The position numbers were made by a program, and so were the translations under genes. The notes below the pieces were generated by a model. That model did no database searches. It was given only the letters and a program-made list of their open reading frames with translations, and was not told where the DNA came from. 64,000 nt of DNA from Pirellulales bacterium (GTDB lineage Bacteria; Planctomycetota; Planctomycetia; Pirellulales; Thermoguttaceae). Where the stretch lies: the NCBI GenBank assembly GCA_016931995.1, contig JAFGDS010000076.1, forward strand, positions 1 to 64,000, in the 5' to 3' direction. Positions 27,237-35,277 of this stretch are shown one piece after another (the first letter of the stretch is position 1; each line of letters starts with the position of its first letter).

Positions 27237-29612
27237 CTATACCAAACCCTTGCGCTTGCGCACCAGCCATTCGGTGGTGAGCAGGGCGAGAAACAGGGCC
27301 AACAGGGGCCAACGGTTCCAGAGGGGTTTGGGCGGCAGGGTTTCGACGGGCACGTGGTTGCCCTCGGGCAGGTCGTCCCAGAGGTCGTCCACCGTGGCGG
27401 CCGTGTAGAACCGGCCTCGCGTTCTTTCGGCGGCGCGGCGAAGCGCGGCGGCGTCCATCTCCGTCCGCTCGAATTCGCCCGGCGGCGCGACGACGGAGAA
27501 ATCGGCGGCCGGCGCGGGGCCGGTGGGCGTGGGCACGGCCAGCCAGGCGTGGTACGTCCCCAGCGACAGGTCGGCCAGCTCGCCCTCGAACCGTCCCCGC
27601 TCGCCTTGCCTTGCCAGCCGCACCCGCCGGGCGCCGCCGGCGGGCTCCTGCACGACGACGGTCACGCCGTCGTCCTCGGCCGGCGCCAGCCGCGGATCGC
27701 CGAACCGCACGCGCAGCCGCGCCGTTTCGCCCCGGGCGTACTCCCGCCGGTCGGTTCGCAAGACGATCTCGCCGTCGCCGTCGGCGAGCTTCGACCGGCA
27801 CAGGTAACGGATCAGTTGGACCCAATAGCGCGCGAAGTAGACGTCGCCGGTGCGGTAGCGCCATCGCCACGTTTCGTCCGTCATGTGCATGACGACCTTG
27901 CCCGCCCCGACGTACTGCATGCAGATGACCGGCAGCGGCCGGCCGTCGTGCGCGGTCCGCTCGGGGTGGACGGCCCAAATGCGCGTGCCGGGCTTCACGT
28001 CCGGGGCCTCGATCATCCAAAAGAGCGGGGGCAGCCGCTTCCAGATCGCCTCGGACTCGGCTGGCGAATCGCCCAACTGCATCGGCGGGGCGAGCATGCC
28101 CAACTCGGTCGGCTCGACGACGAATCCTTCAGTCAGTGCTCCCTCCGCGGCCGGAAGGCGCACGCCGTCGAGCGAGATGGGAAGCAACGATTCCAGTGGC
28201 GTATCGCGCAGGGCCAGCGGCGTGAATTCCGGGCCCGCCCAGAGCACCAGCGCCCCGCCTTTGGCCGGCTGGCGGACGAACTCGGCGATGGCCTCGAGCG
28301 ACGGCCGGCCCAAGAGCTTCGGGTCCACGTCGCCCAGGACGATCACGTCGTAGGCGAAGAGTTCCTCGCGGCGGACCGGGAAGACGGCCAGCGCCGAGGC
28401 GTCCTGCCGGGCGTGCTCCAGGTCGGCGTCCTGGAGAAGCGTGTGGAACTGGATCGTGGCGTCCCGCGCGAGCATGTTCCGCAGGAAGCGGTATTCGTAA
28501 CTGGGATACGCCTGCGCCAGGAGCACGCGGATCCGACCCTTGCGGATCTGCACGGTTCGGACCTGGCGATTGTTTTGCGAGTCCACCTCGTCCGGCATCG
28601 GCGCGGCCTCGACGACGAAGCGGAACGTGCCTGTCTGGCGCGGACGCCAGGGCAGGCGCAACGCGACCGCGCGACCGTCGGCGCCGAGCGCGACGCGGGT
28701 CTCGGCCAGCACGTCGGGCTTGCCGTCCTCGCGCAGCACAACCCGAACCGACTGGCCCTCGTAGCCGGCGGCCGAAAGCTTCGCCTCGAACGACGCCACG
28801 TCGTCGACGAACAGGACTTCGTCGACCACCAGGTCGGTGAGCTTCACGTCTTGTTGGGGTTGCTCGTCTCCCAGTCCGATGCAAAGAAGCGGCACGCCGC
28901 CCGCGCGGGCTCGCGAGGCCGCTTCCTCCAGGCTGGGACCGTCCGTGTTCACGCCATCGGTTAGGAGGATAATGCCGGCCGGCGCCGTGCCGCGCAGATC
29001 GTCCAGGATGCCTTCGACGGCCGCGCCGAGCCGGGTCGTCTGGCCTCGGGCTTCCACCGCGCGGATGGCCGGCCCGAGCGCGGCCGGATCGCCCGACTCG
29101 CCCCGGAGCAAGCCCCCGAGCGTGTACACCCGGAGCTTGTACTCCGCCTCGATGCGGCGCAGCAGCCGGGCGTCTCGCTCCAGCAGAATCGCCTTGGCTT
29201 GGTTGACGCGGCTGGGCTCGGTGAAGCCGGAGCGGGCCAGCCGGTTCCGCATGGTCGCCGGCTGCCCTTCCGCGCGGTCCACCAGGCCCATGCTCAGCGA
29301 GTCGTCCACCAGCACGGCCAGATACGGCAGCCCCGTGCGCTGGAGCGTCAGCACCACCTGCGAGATCATCAGGAGCACGATTCCGAGCAGGGCAAGCCGC
29401 ACCAGGGCCAGCGCCGCGCGGGTTGCCGCGCCGACGCGGCGGCTTTCTCGGGCGTAGGCCGCGACGACCAGCGCGGCGGCCACGCCGGCCACCAGGAGCG
29501 TGACCCAGGGCGGCCACGGCATGTGGCGCTCGATTCCCCACGCCGCGCCCTCGCCCGGCGAAAGCTCCACGCCCAACAGGCGCTCGATCCACTGGGGTAG
29601 GCTGCCGTTCAT
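27237..29612 (-). CDS. Membrane VWA / glutamine-amidotransferase-like protein
   Basis: 791 residues. Two membrane segments at the N-terminus (about 33-54 and 68-90) and one at the C-terminus (PLLALFLALLTTEWLV). The VWA domain begins near residue 95 with a MIDAS motif in AVLVDDSLSMG and continues with IILLTDGVNTDG. Next comes a class I glutamine-amidotransferase-like part (YDVIVLGDVDPKLL, GGALVLWAGPEF) without a clear catalytic Cys. Lies between BatA-like and DUF4175-like genes, as in known planctomycete clusters. Role in the envelope is inferred. The ATG MNGSLPQWIERLLG is used; the frame is open upstream into repeat sequence. Confidence 0.82.
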   Translation of the reverse strand: MNGSLPQWIERLLGVELSPGEGAAWGIERHMPWPPWVTLLVAGVAAALVVAAYARESRRVGAATRAALALVRLALLGIVLLMISQVVLTLQRTGLPYLAVLVDDSLSMGLVDRAEGQPATMRNRLARSGFTEPSRVNQAKAILLERDARLLRRIEAEYKLRVYTLGGLLRGESGDPAALGPAIRAVEARGQTTRLGAAVEGILDDLRGTAPAGIILLTDGVNTDGPSLEEAASRARAGGVPLLCIGLGDEQPQQDVKLTDLVVDEVLFVDDVASFEAKLSAAGYEGQSVRVVLREDGKPDVLAETRVALGADGRAVALRLPWRPRQTGTFRFVVEAAPMPDEVDSQNNRQVRTVQIRKGRIRVLLAQAYPSYEYRFLRNMLARDATIQFHTLLQDADLEHARQDASALAVFPVRREELFAYDVIVLGDVDPKLLGRPSLEAIAEFVRQPAKGGALVLWAGPEFTPLALRDTPLESLLPISLDGVRLPAAEGALTEGFVVEPTELGMLAPPMQLGDSPAESEAIWKRLPPLFWMIEAPDVKPGTRIWAVHPERTAHDGRPLPVICMQYVGAGKVVMHMTDETWRWRYRTGDVYFARYWVQLIRYLCRSKLADGDGEIVLRTDRREYARGETARLRVRFGDPRLAPAEDDGVTVVVQEPAGGARRVRLARQGERGRFEGELADLSLGTYHAWLAVPTPTGPAPAADFSVVAPPGEFERTEMDAAALRRAAERTRGRFYTAATVDDLWDDLPEGNHVPVETLPPKPLWNRWPLLALFLALLTTEWLVRKRKGLV

Positions 29613-29808
29613 GGGCGCGATCTCCCACGGCACGTCGCGGCGAGCGATGAAGGACTTGTGGCGGCCAAATGACCAATGTCCAAGTTCCAATGACCAAAGA
29701 AGAACCAAGTCCGAACGACCAAGAGACGAAAGCCCGCGGCAGAACGCGGATTATCTCCGAAACCCGTCCCAGGCCGCCACGGACACCCTTGGATCCTTGG
29801 TGCTTCAG
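29613..29808. repeat. Long hairpin repeat, SNDQ/TKE type
   Basis: Left arm about 29666-29700 (caatgtccaagttccaatga core) and right arm about 29812-29854 pair over roughly 33 bases with a few mismatches; a copy of tggtcattg recurs twice in each arm. The right arm lies in the 3' end of the BatA-like gene and supplies its last codons and stop. Confidence 0.8.
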
Positions 29809-32019
29809 TCATTCTTTGGTCATTGATACTTGGTCATTGGAATTTGCCTCTGCCCCAGCGCGTCCAAACCGCCGCGCCAAGAGCGTCTCGATCACCAGGA
29901 GGGCGAGCACGGCGTACAAGAGCGGCCGGGCCAGGGAGCTGCGCCGGGCGATGGTCGCCGGCCGGGTCGTGGGAGAATCGGTCCACGTCGTCTGATACGC
30001 CAGCGGCGCGCCCGGCCAAACCTCCCCACGAAGCGCCGATTCGTTCAACTTCGTCAGGTCGCTCTCCACCGTGTCGACGTTGACGGCGCGGAGTTGGTTC
30101 GAGACGGTGGGCGTCTCGAATCGGGCCACGTACGGGCCGCTTGCGGTCGTGTCGGAAAACCGCCACACGGCGGTCAACCCCTCCTGGCTCGGCTGGATGG
30201 TCTCGTTCTTGCCGCGGGGCGTGCGGATCGAGACCGGCCCCGCGCCGGGCGCCTCGCCGGCTATCGCCTGGCCGACCAACACGTTTTCGGCCGCCTGGCG
30301 ACCGCCGATCGCGAAGGCGAGAATCTCTTGCACGAGGGGGACGTAGCTGGGCCATAGCGGCATGGGCGTCCAGGACCGGTCGGCCGACGTGGCCACGAGC
30401 ACCACCCGGCCCAACCCCCACGGCCGCTCGACCACCAGCGGATCGCCCGACGACGTTGCCAACACGACCGTGGCGTCCGAGCCCGCCGGCACGTCGAGCT
30501 TGACGTACTTGTCCACGGGCGTGGTCAGCAGACCGGCGCGCTCCTGGCCGCGAAACGGCCGCACGATCGGGTGGCGGTAGCCCAACGGATCGAGCCGACC
30601 GCCGGGCCGCTCGACGACCGCGCCGAGCTCGGCCGGCAGCAGGCCGTCCTTCCCGCCCAGCTCGCGCCGGTAGCGATCGGCCAAGACCCGCGGGCCTAGA
30701 AAGATCGCCAATCCCCCGCCGCCGCGGACAAAATTGTCCAGAAGCCTCGCTTCGCCCGCCGTGAATTGAGCCACGTCGGCCAGAAACACGGCGTCGTAGC
30801 GGCCCAGGTCGCGTTCGACCAAGGCGCTTTCGGGCACAACTTCCGGTTGGATGGCCGGGCCGGTTTTCCGGTCGGCGCTGGGGGCCAGCGCCACGGCCAG
30901 GTAGCCCGCCGCGCCCTCGATCGCCCGGCCCGACGGCCGCCCATCGACCACCAGCGCGCGGATGTCGTCCTTCACTTCCAGCGCGAGCCAGCGGTGGTTG
31001 TCCACGTCCAGGGCGTCGGCCGCCAAGCGGATCTCGACCAGATGCGGCCCCGGCGCGTCGAACCGGTGGGAGAATACGACCGTGCGGGACGCGTCGGCCG
31101 GCAGATCGAGGGTCTTGTGGGCCGCGCGGCGCTCGTCCACGAGCAGTTCGACGTCCTGGCCCGGGCGATCCTGCCGGCCGAAGTTCCGCAAGACTGCGTG
31201 GATCGTCACGGTCTCGCCCACCGTGGCCGGCGCGCGGTCGGTCTGGACGGATGCCACGGCGCGGTTCTCCGCCTCGGCTTGGCCCAGGTCGATCACGACG
31301 AGCGCGGCCTGTTGGGCGATTCGCCCGGCGCGATCGCGGACGGCTCGGCCCGCGGCGCTGTCCGGCTCGGCGGTCCAGCCCACGCGGCACAGATCCGTAA
31401 GGAAGTACACCTCGGCCCGGTCGAGCCCCGGCTGCTCCCGCCGGGCCGCGGCGAGGATTTCCTCCACCCGCGCCAGCGCGCCGGCCAGATCGGCCGACGT
31501 GTCGGGCAACGCGAGATTGTCGATCTCGCGCAGCAGCTCGCCCGGCTCCAAGGCCGGCGCGGCGACGACCGCCCGGGCGGGCTCGGTCATCAGGACCAGC
31601 GAGAAGGCGTCGCCGCGGGGACTGTCCTCGACGATCCGCCGGGCCAGGGCCTTGGCCTGGTCGAACCGGCTCGTTTCGCCCGGCTTGAAGGCCATCGAAT
31701 ACGAGCCGTCCAGCACGATCACGCGATGGGTCCGCGCCCCGGCCGGCGCGGAAAGGAATCCCCCGCCCCGCCCGTGCGGTTCGGCCACGGCCAAGACGAT
31801 CAACACGACGATGAGCATCCGGACGACCAGAAGCAGCCACTGCTCGAAGCGGATCCGCCGCCGGCTCGCCCGCAGGGCCGCCAGCAAATGCTCGACCGCC
31901 GCCCAGGGCATCTCGCGATACCGCCGCCGGCTCAGCAAATGGATCACCACCGGAATGGCCGCCGCCGCCAGCCACCCGAGCATCGCCAGATTCGTAATCC
32001 CCAATGCCAACAGAAACAT
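29809..32019 (-). CDS. BatA-like membrane VWA protein
   Basis: 736 residues. The N-terminus (LGWLAAAAIPVVIHLLSRRR, then MPWAAVEHLLAALR) is the BatA N-terminal membrane domain. A second segment (LLLVVRMLIVVLIVLAVAE) precedes a VWA domain with MIDAS DGSYS (IVLDGSYSMAF), followed by a CARDB-like beta domain, a GATase-like part (YDAVFLADVAQFTAGE) and a C-terminal membrane helix (PLLYAVLALLVIETLLARRF). Known BatA proteins occur with DUF58 and MoxR. Here it follows DUF58 by 144 bases. The last residues SNDQVSMTKE are read from a repeat arm, so the native C-terminus was probably altered. Confidence 0.85.
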   Translation of the reverse strand: MFLLALGITNLAMLGWLAAAAIPVVIHLLSRRRYREMPWAAVEHLLAALRASRRRIRFEQWLLLVVRMLIVVLIVLAVAEPHGRGGGFLSAPAGARTHRVIVLDGSYSMAFKPGETSRFDQAKALARRIVEDSPRGDAFSLVLMTEPARAVVAAPALEPGELLREIDNLALPDTSADLAGALARVEEILAAARREQPGLDRAEVYFLTDLCRVGWTAEPDSAAGRAVRDRAGRIAQQAALVVIDLGQAEAENRAVASVQTDRAPATVGETVTIHAVLRNFGRQDRPGQDVELLVDERRAAHKTLDLPADASRTVVFSHRFDAPGPHLVEIRLAADALDVDNHRWLALEVKDDIRALVVDGRPSGRAIEGAAGYLAVALAPSADRKTGPAIQPEVVPESALVERDLGRYDAVFLADVAQFTAGEARLLDNFVRGGGGLAIFLGPRVLADRYRRELGGKDGLLPAELGAVVERPGGRLDPLGYRHPIVRPFRGQERAGLLTTPVDKYVKLDVPAGSDATVVLATSSGDPLVVERPWGLGRVVLVATSADRSWTPMPLWPSYVPLVQEILAFAIGGRQAAENVLVGQAIAGEAPGAGPVSIRTPRGKNETIQPSQEGLTAVWRFSDTTASGPYVARFETPTVSNQLRAVNVDTVESDLTKLNESALRGEVWPGAPLAYQTTWTDSPTTRPATIARRSSLARPLLYAVLALLVIETLLARRFGRAGAEANSNDQVSMTKE

Positions 32020-32163
32020 GAACTTAATGGGTCACGGGCAGGTGCATTAATAGAGGGAGAAGAACCACAGATGAACACGGATAAACGCAGATAGAATGGG
32101 ATACAAATGATGGTAGCCATGTGAAATCCATCCGTGTTCATCCGTGTTCATCCGTGGTTCCAT
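32020..32163. repeat. Long hairpin repeat, MNTDK type
   Basis: Left arm 32062-32091 (gaaccacagatgaacacgga and on) and right arm 32131-32161 pair over about 30 bases with scattered wobble pairs. The loop of about 40 bases is AT-rich. Lies 3 bases from the DUF58 stop codon. Confidence 0.85.
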
Positions 32164-33054
32164 TTATCTTCTCGCCGACAAATACGCGGACAAAGCCACG
32201 TCCACCGGCCGGTCGGTCCGCATGGGGACGTAGTCGATCTGGTGCATCCGGCAGCCGCGCTTCAGCCGGCGGACGAACGCTTCCATCTCCTTCAGGTATG
32301 CCCGGCGGAGCGAGCGGGGCTCGACCAGCACGTCGGGCATCGACTCCAATCCGCGGAAAAGCGTCGTCTCCTGGAACGGGAAATCCACCTCGGCCGGGTC
32401 GAGCACGTGCAGCAACACAACTTCGTGCCGGCGGTGGCGGAAATGCTCCAGGCCCGCCATCATGGTCTGGACGTCATCGAACAGGTCGCTGGCGATCACC
32501 ACGATGCCGCGGCGGCGGAATCGTTCGGCCAGATCGTGGAAGATCGCCCCCGTGGCCGTCTTCCGCTCCGCCGCGGTCCGCTCCATCACCTGCACGAGGT
32601 CGCCCAGATGCGAGGGGTTTCCCCGCGGGCGGACCATCGCCCGGGTTTCGTTGTCGAACGTGACCAATCCGACGCTGTCCTGCTGGTGCAGCACGAGATA
32701 CGCCAGCGCGGCGGTCAGACACCGGGCGTAATCGAGCTTCGACATCGGCGCGCCGGCCGATTGGTACGTCATGCTCTGGCTCACGTCCAGCAGCAAATAG
32801 CAGATGAGGTTCGTCTCCTCCTCGAACTGCTTGAGGTAGTACTTGTCCGTCCGTCCGAACACCTTCCAGTCGAGATACCGCAGATCGTCGCCGGGCGCGT
32901 ACTCGCGGTGCTCGGCGAACTCGATCGAGAAGCCCTTGAACGGGCTGCGGTGCGCCCCGGCGACGTAGCCCTCGACGATCCGCCGCGCGCGCAGCGCAAG
33001 CCCCTGGAGCTTCGCCAGCACGGCCGGGTCCAGGTATTTCGCGTCGGTCGCCAC
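32164..33054 (-). CDS. DUF58 domain protein
   Basis: 296 residues, cytoplasmic or membrane-associated. GDDLRYLDWKVFGRTDKYY is the DUF58 hallmark, followed by a VWA-like MIDAS motif in LLLDVSQSMTY and a later strand GIVVIASDLFDD. DUF58 proteins are standard partners of MoxR ATPases and BatA proteins, and the next three genes fit; but no MoxR gene is within the window on this side. Start uncertain: a GTG (VATDAKYLDPAVL) is used because the further upstream codons derive from repeat sequence. Confidence 0.85.
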   Translation of the reverse strand: MATDAKYLDPAVLAKLQGLALRARRIVEGYVAGAHRSPFKGFSIEFAEHREYAPGDDLRYLDWKVFGRTDKYYLKQFEEETNLICYLLLDVSQSMTYQSAGAPMSKLDYARCLTAALAYLVLHQQDSVGLVTFDNETRAMVRPRGNPSHLGDLVQVMERTAAERKTATGAIFHDLAERFRRRGIVVIASDLFDDVQTMMAGLEHFRHRRHEVVLLHVLDPAEVDFPFQETTLFRGLESMPDVLVEPRSLRRAYLKEMEAFVRRLKRGCRMHQIDYVPMRTDRPVDVALSAYLSARR

Positions 33055-33318
33055 GGGTCCGTCACAAGGAAGACAAGGAAGAATAATCACCACGGAGGGC
33101 ACGGAGGAACACGGAGGCGGTTGGTAGCCGAGAGGTTGTGACGATCATTCGCGTACCCACCGAGTCATCCCGAGCGCGGTGAGTCCTGTGGGAGGCGACT
33201 CCTGTCGCCTGCCCTGGAATCGAGCCCGTCTCGGCGACAGGAGTCGCCTCCTACAAGGATCCCCTCCGACCCACTCGTCTGCCTCCGCGTCCTCCGTGGT
33301 GAGTCTATCGTCGAAATA
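33055..33318. repeat. Nested inverted repeats upstream of DUF58
   Basis: Outer arms about 33089-33120 (accacggagggcacggagg type) and 33279-33300 pair. Inside lies a perfect 19-bp inverted repeat, GGAGGCGACTCCTGTCGCC at 33191-33209 and its complement at 33233-33251, with a 23-base loop. Part of the HPERSEGS-type repeat (33147-33176) lies between. Three repeat families are thus stacked in one gap. Confidence 0.8.
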
Positions 33319-33912
33319 CTAACCAGTTCCCTGACTAAAGGCAGCCCTGACCTCGCTGTCGGAGAGCACGACGATCGCCCAGATGCCGAAGGGCAAGCCC
33401 AGCAGGCAACAGGGGGAAATGCACGGGATCATCGCCAGAATCGAGGCCGTCATGGCCAGGCCGTAGCTTTCCAGGTTCTTCATGCGGATGCCGCCGATCA
33501 GGACGACCATGCTCGCGACGATCGCCACGAGGCCCACCCCGACCATCGCCACGGGCTGCAGGCCCGCCGGCGGCTGTTGCCCGGGCACGACGCCGCCCAG
33601 TTGCACGAGGTTGCCCAAAAGCCCCAGGACCTGAAGCGCCAATCCGAGACCTCCCGTAACGATCAACCCAATGGCCGGGGCGGAGACCCGCGATGCGGCG
33701 CTGGGGCCTTCCACCAGTGGGCCCACCGGCGAGGCGAAGGGATTGTCCGACGGCGGCGCCGCTTGCGCGGGGCCCGCAAAAGGCGAACCGGTCGCCAGCT
33801 CGGGCACGGCGATGATCGCCCCACATACCGGACACTTCGCCTGGCGTCCGGCCGTTTCGTCGGGCGTTCGCAACAGCTTGTCGCACTGCGTGCAACGGAA
33901 CTCGATCGGCAT
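33319..33912 (-). CDS. Zinc-ribbon membrane protein
   Basis: 197 residues. N-terminal zinc ribbon FRCTQCDKLLRTPDETAGRQ followed by AKCPVCG gives a CxxC-x19-CxxC site. Then a Pro-rich linker and four hydrophobic segments (about 78-98, 116-142, 150-170, 172-190). Function unknown; common planctomycete architecture. Its first 27 codons are almost identical at the DNA level to those of the next gene upstream, and the two lie 17 bases apart on the same strand. Confidence 0.8.
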   Translation of the reverse strand: MPIEFRCTQCDKLLRTPDETAGRQAKCPVCGAIIAVPELATGSPFAGPAQAAPPSDNPFASPVGPLVEGPSAASRVSAPAIGLIVTGGLGLALQVLGLLGNLVQLGGVVPGQQPPAGLQPVAMVGVGLVAIVASMVVLIGGIRMKNLESYGLAMTASILAMIPCISPCCLLGLPFGIWAIVVLSDSEVRAAFSQGTG

Positions 33913-33929
33913 GGTTCATCCCTTCTCCA

Positions 33930-34970
33930 TCACGCCATATACCGCCGCGCCATGGGCTGGCCGGTCATGGAGAGGTACATCACGGGGACCAGCAGCGCCA
34001 TGTAGGGCCCCACGGCCAACGCGCCGAGGAGGCACGTGATGATAATCAGCACGAACCCCGCCAGGCCAGCGATCAACTGAATGGCGAACATGGTCAGCCG
34101 GTTGCCGGCGGTCACTTGCCGCGAGCCCTCGAACGACTCCATGATTCCCGCGTTGCGGTCGATGATGAAGTAGAAGAACTGCGAGAACGTGAGCCCGTAA
34201 ATCACGAGGAACACGCCGGCCACCAGGCCGCCGCCGATCATCGTGAAGACGCTCAGCTCGTTCCAGCCGGTCGCCAAACCGACGAAGACGCCCGGCAGAA
34301 CGCCCACGGCCAGGATCGCGATGGCCCCCAGGAAAAAGAGGATCCACGCGCCGATGGTCCGCAGCAGGTACGGCCCGCCGTTGAACATCTCGCCCAACGA
34401 CGTGGGCTGCCCGCGAAGAAGCTTCAGGAAGACCATCGCCTGCCCAACGGCGATCCACCAAGCAAAGACCTGCGATGCGACGTTGCCCAAGACATGCGCG
34501 CCCATCGCGAGAATGGGGTTGCCGAGCACCGCACCGATGATCGCGACGACGAGACTCACGCCCCAGCTGACGCCGAAGTTGATCACGCCGCCGACGAACA
34601 ACACCAGCAGCGTCATGCCCCAGTTGTCCTTGAACGCCGCCCAGGTGCGGCTGAAGATCTCGCCGATGTCGATCAGCGTGGGCGTGACCGCGCCGGCCGC
34701 GACGGGACCAAAGGCCTCCGTGCCCTCGGCGTAGTACGCCGGGGCCTGGTACGGATTGGCCGGGTCGCTCGGCCCAAAGGGCGTCCCACCGCCGGACCCC
34801 AACGGGCTGCCGCTCCCACCCGGCTGCGATCCGAACGGCGACGCCGGCGGCGCCGGCTCCGGCACCGTGACCACCGTCCCGCAAACCGGGCACTTCGCCT
34901 GGCGTCCCGCCGTTTCGTCGGGCGTTCGCAACAGCTTGTCGCACTGCGTGCAACGGAACTCAATCGGCAT
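33930..34970 (-). CDS. Zinc-ribbon multi-pass membrane protein
   Basis: 346 residues. Same N-terminal zinc ribbon as its downstream neighbour (FRCTQCDKLLRTPDETAGRQ, then AKCPVCG), a Gly/Ser/Pro linker, then about six membrane helices from residue 105 on (LLVLFVGGVINFGVSWGVSL, AWILFFLGAIAILAVGVL). Function unknown, similar to DUF975-like or glycerophosphodiester-type membrane domains only in topology. Probably the first gene of the run that leads into the DUF58-BatA cluster, though a repeat-rich gap follows the second gene. Confidence 0.8.
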   Translation of the reverse strand: MPIEFRCTQCDKLLRTPDETAGRQAKCPVCGTVVTVPEPAPPASPFGSQPGGSGSPLGSGGGTPFGPSDPANPYQAPAYYAEGTEAFGPVAAGAVTPTLIDIGEIFSRTWAAFKDNWGMTLLVLFVGGVINFGVSWGVSLVVAIIGAVLGNPILAMGAHVLGNVASQVFAWWIAVGQAMVFLKLLRGQPTSLGEMFNGGPYLLRTIGAWILFFLGAIAILAVGVLPGVFVGLATGWNELSVFTMIGGGLVAGVFLVIYGLTFSQFFYFIIDRNAGIMESFEGSRQVTAGNRLTMFAIQLIAGLAGFVLIIITCLLGALAVGPYMALLVPVMYLSMTGQPMARRYMA

Positions 34971-35277
34971 GGCAGTTCGCTCCCTGTGCCAGGGGGTACC
35001 TGGGGACTGGCCCCTTTGGACAACCGCGGATCATACCACGTTGGGGGGCCAATCACAACCCCGAGCCCCCTTTGTCGAATTCGCAACGCCGCCCGGATTA
35101 TTGGAGCCGATCGGCTTACCCTGGCGGCCAACGCCAACTGTAGGGAACCGCAGATGAACGCGGATGAACGCAGATGGACACAGATGAAAAGAGCGGAGAA
35201 GTGGCACGTGAATCGGATCGATAACCAATAGTGTCAATGGCTCTCGCCCTCGCGTCTTACCCCCGTCTCTCACCCCC
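34971..35277. repeat. Intergenic region with MNTDK-type long hairpin
   Basis: Left arm 35144-35175 (ggaaccgcagatgaacgcgg and on) and right arm 35281-35312 pair over about 32 bases with few mismatches. The right arm lies inside the 3' end of mtnA. About 105 bases separate the arms, longer than at 27079 and 32062. Upstream of 35144 nothing is recognised. Confidence 0.8.

Noticed and set aside
27087-28964. 625-codon plus-strand frame opposite the VWA gene
   Set aside because: Begins in a repeat arm and is Arg/Gly-rich throughout; the minus-strand VWA reading is convincing.
30766-32094. 442-codon plus-strand frame opposite the BatA-like gene
   Set aside because: Shadow of a well supported gene, ends in a repeat arm.
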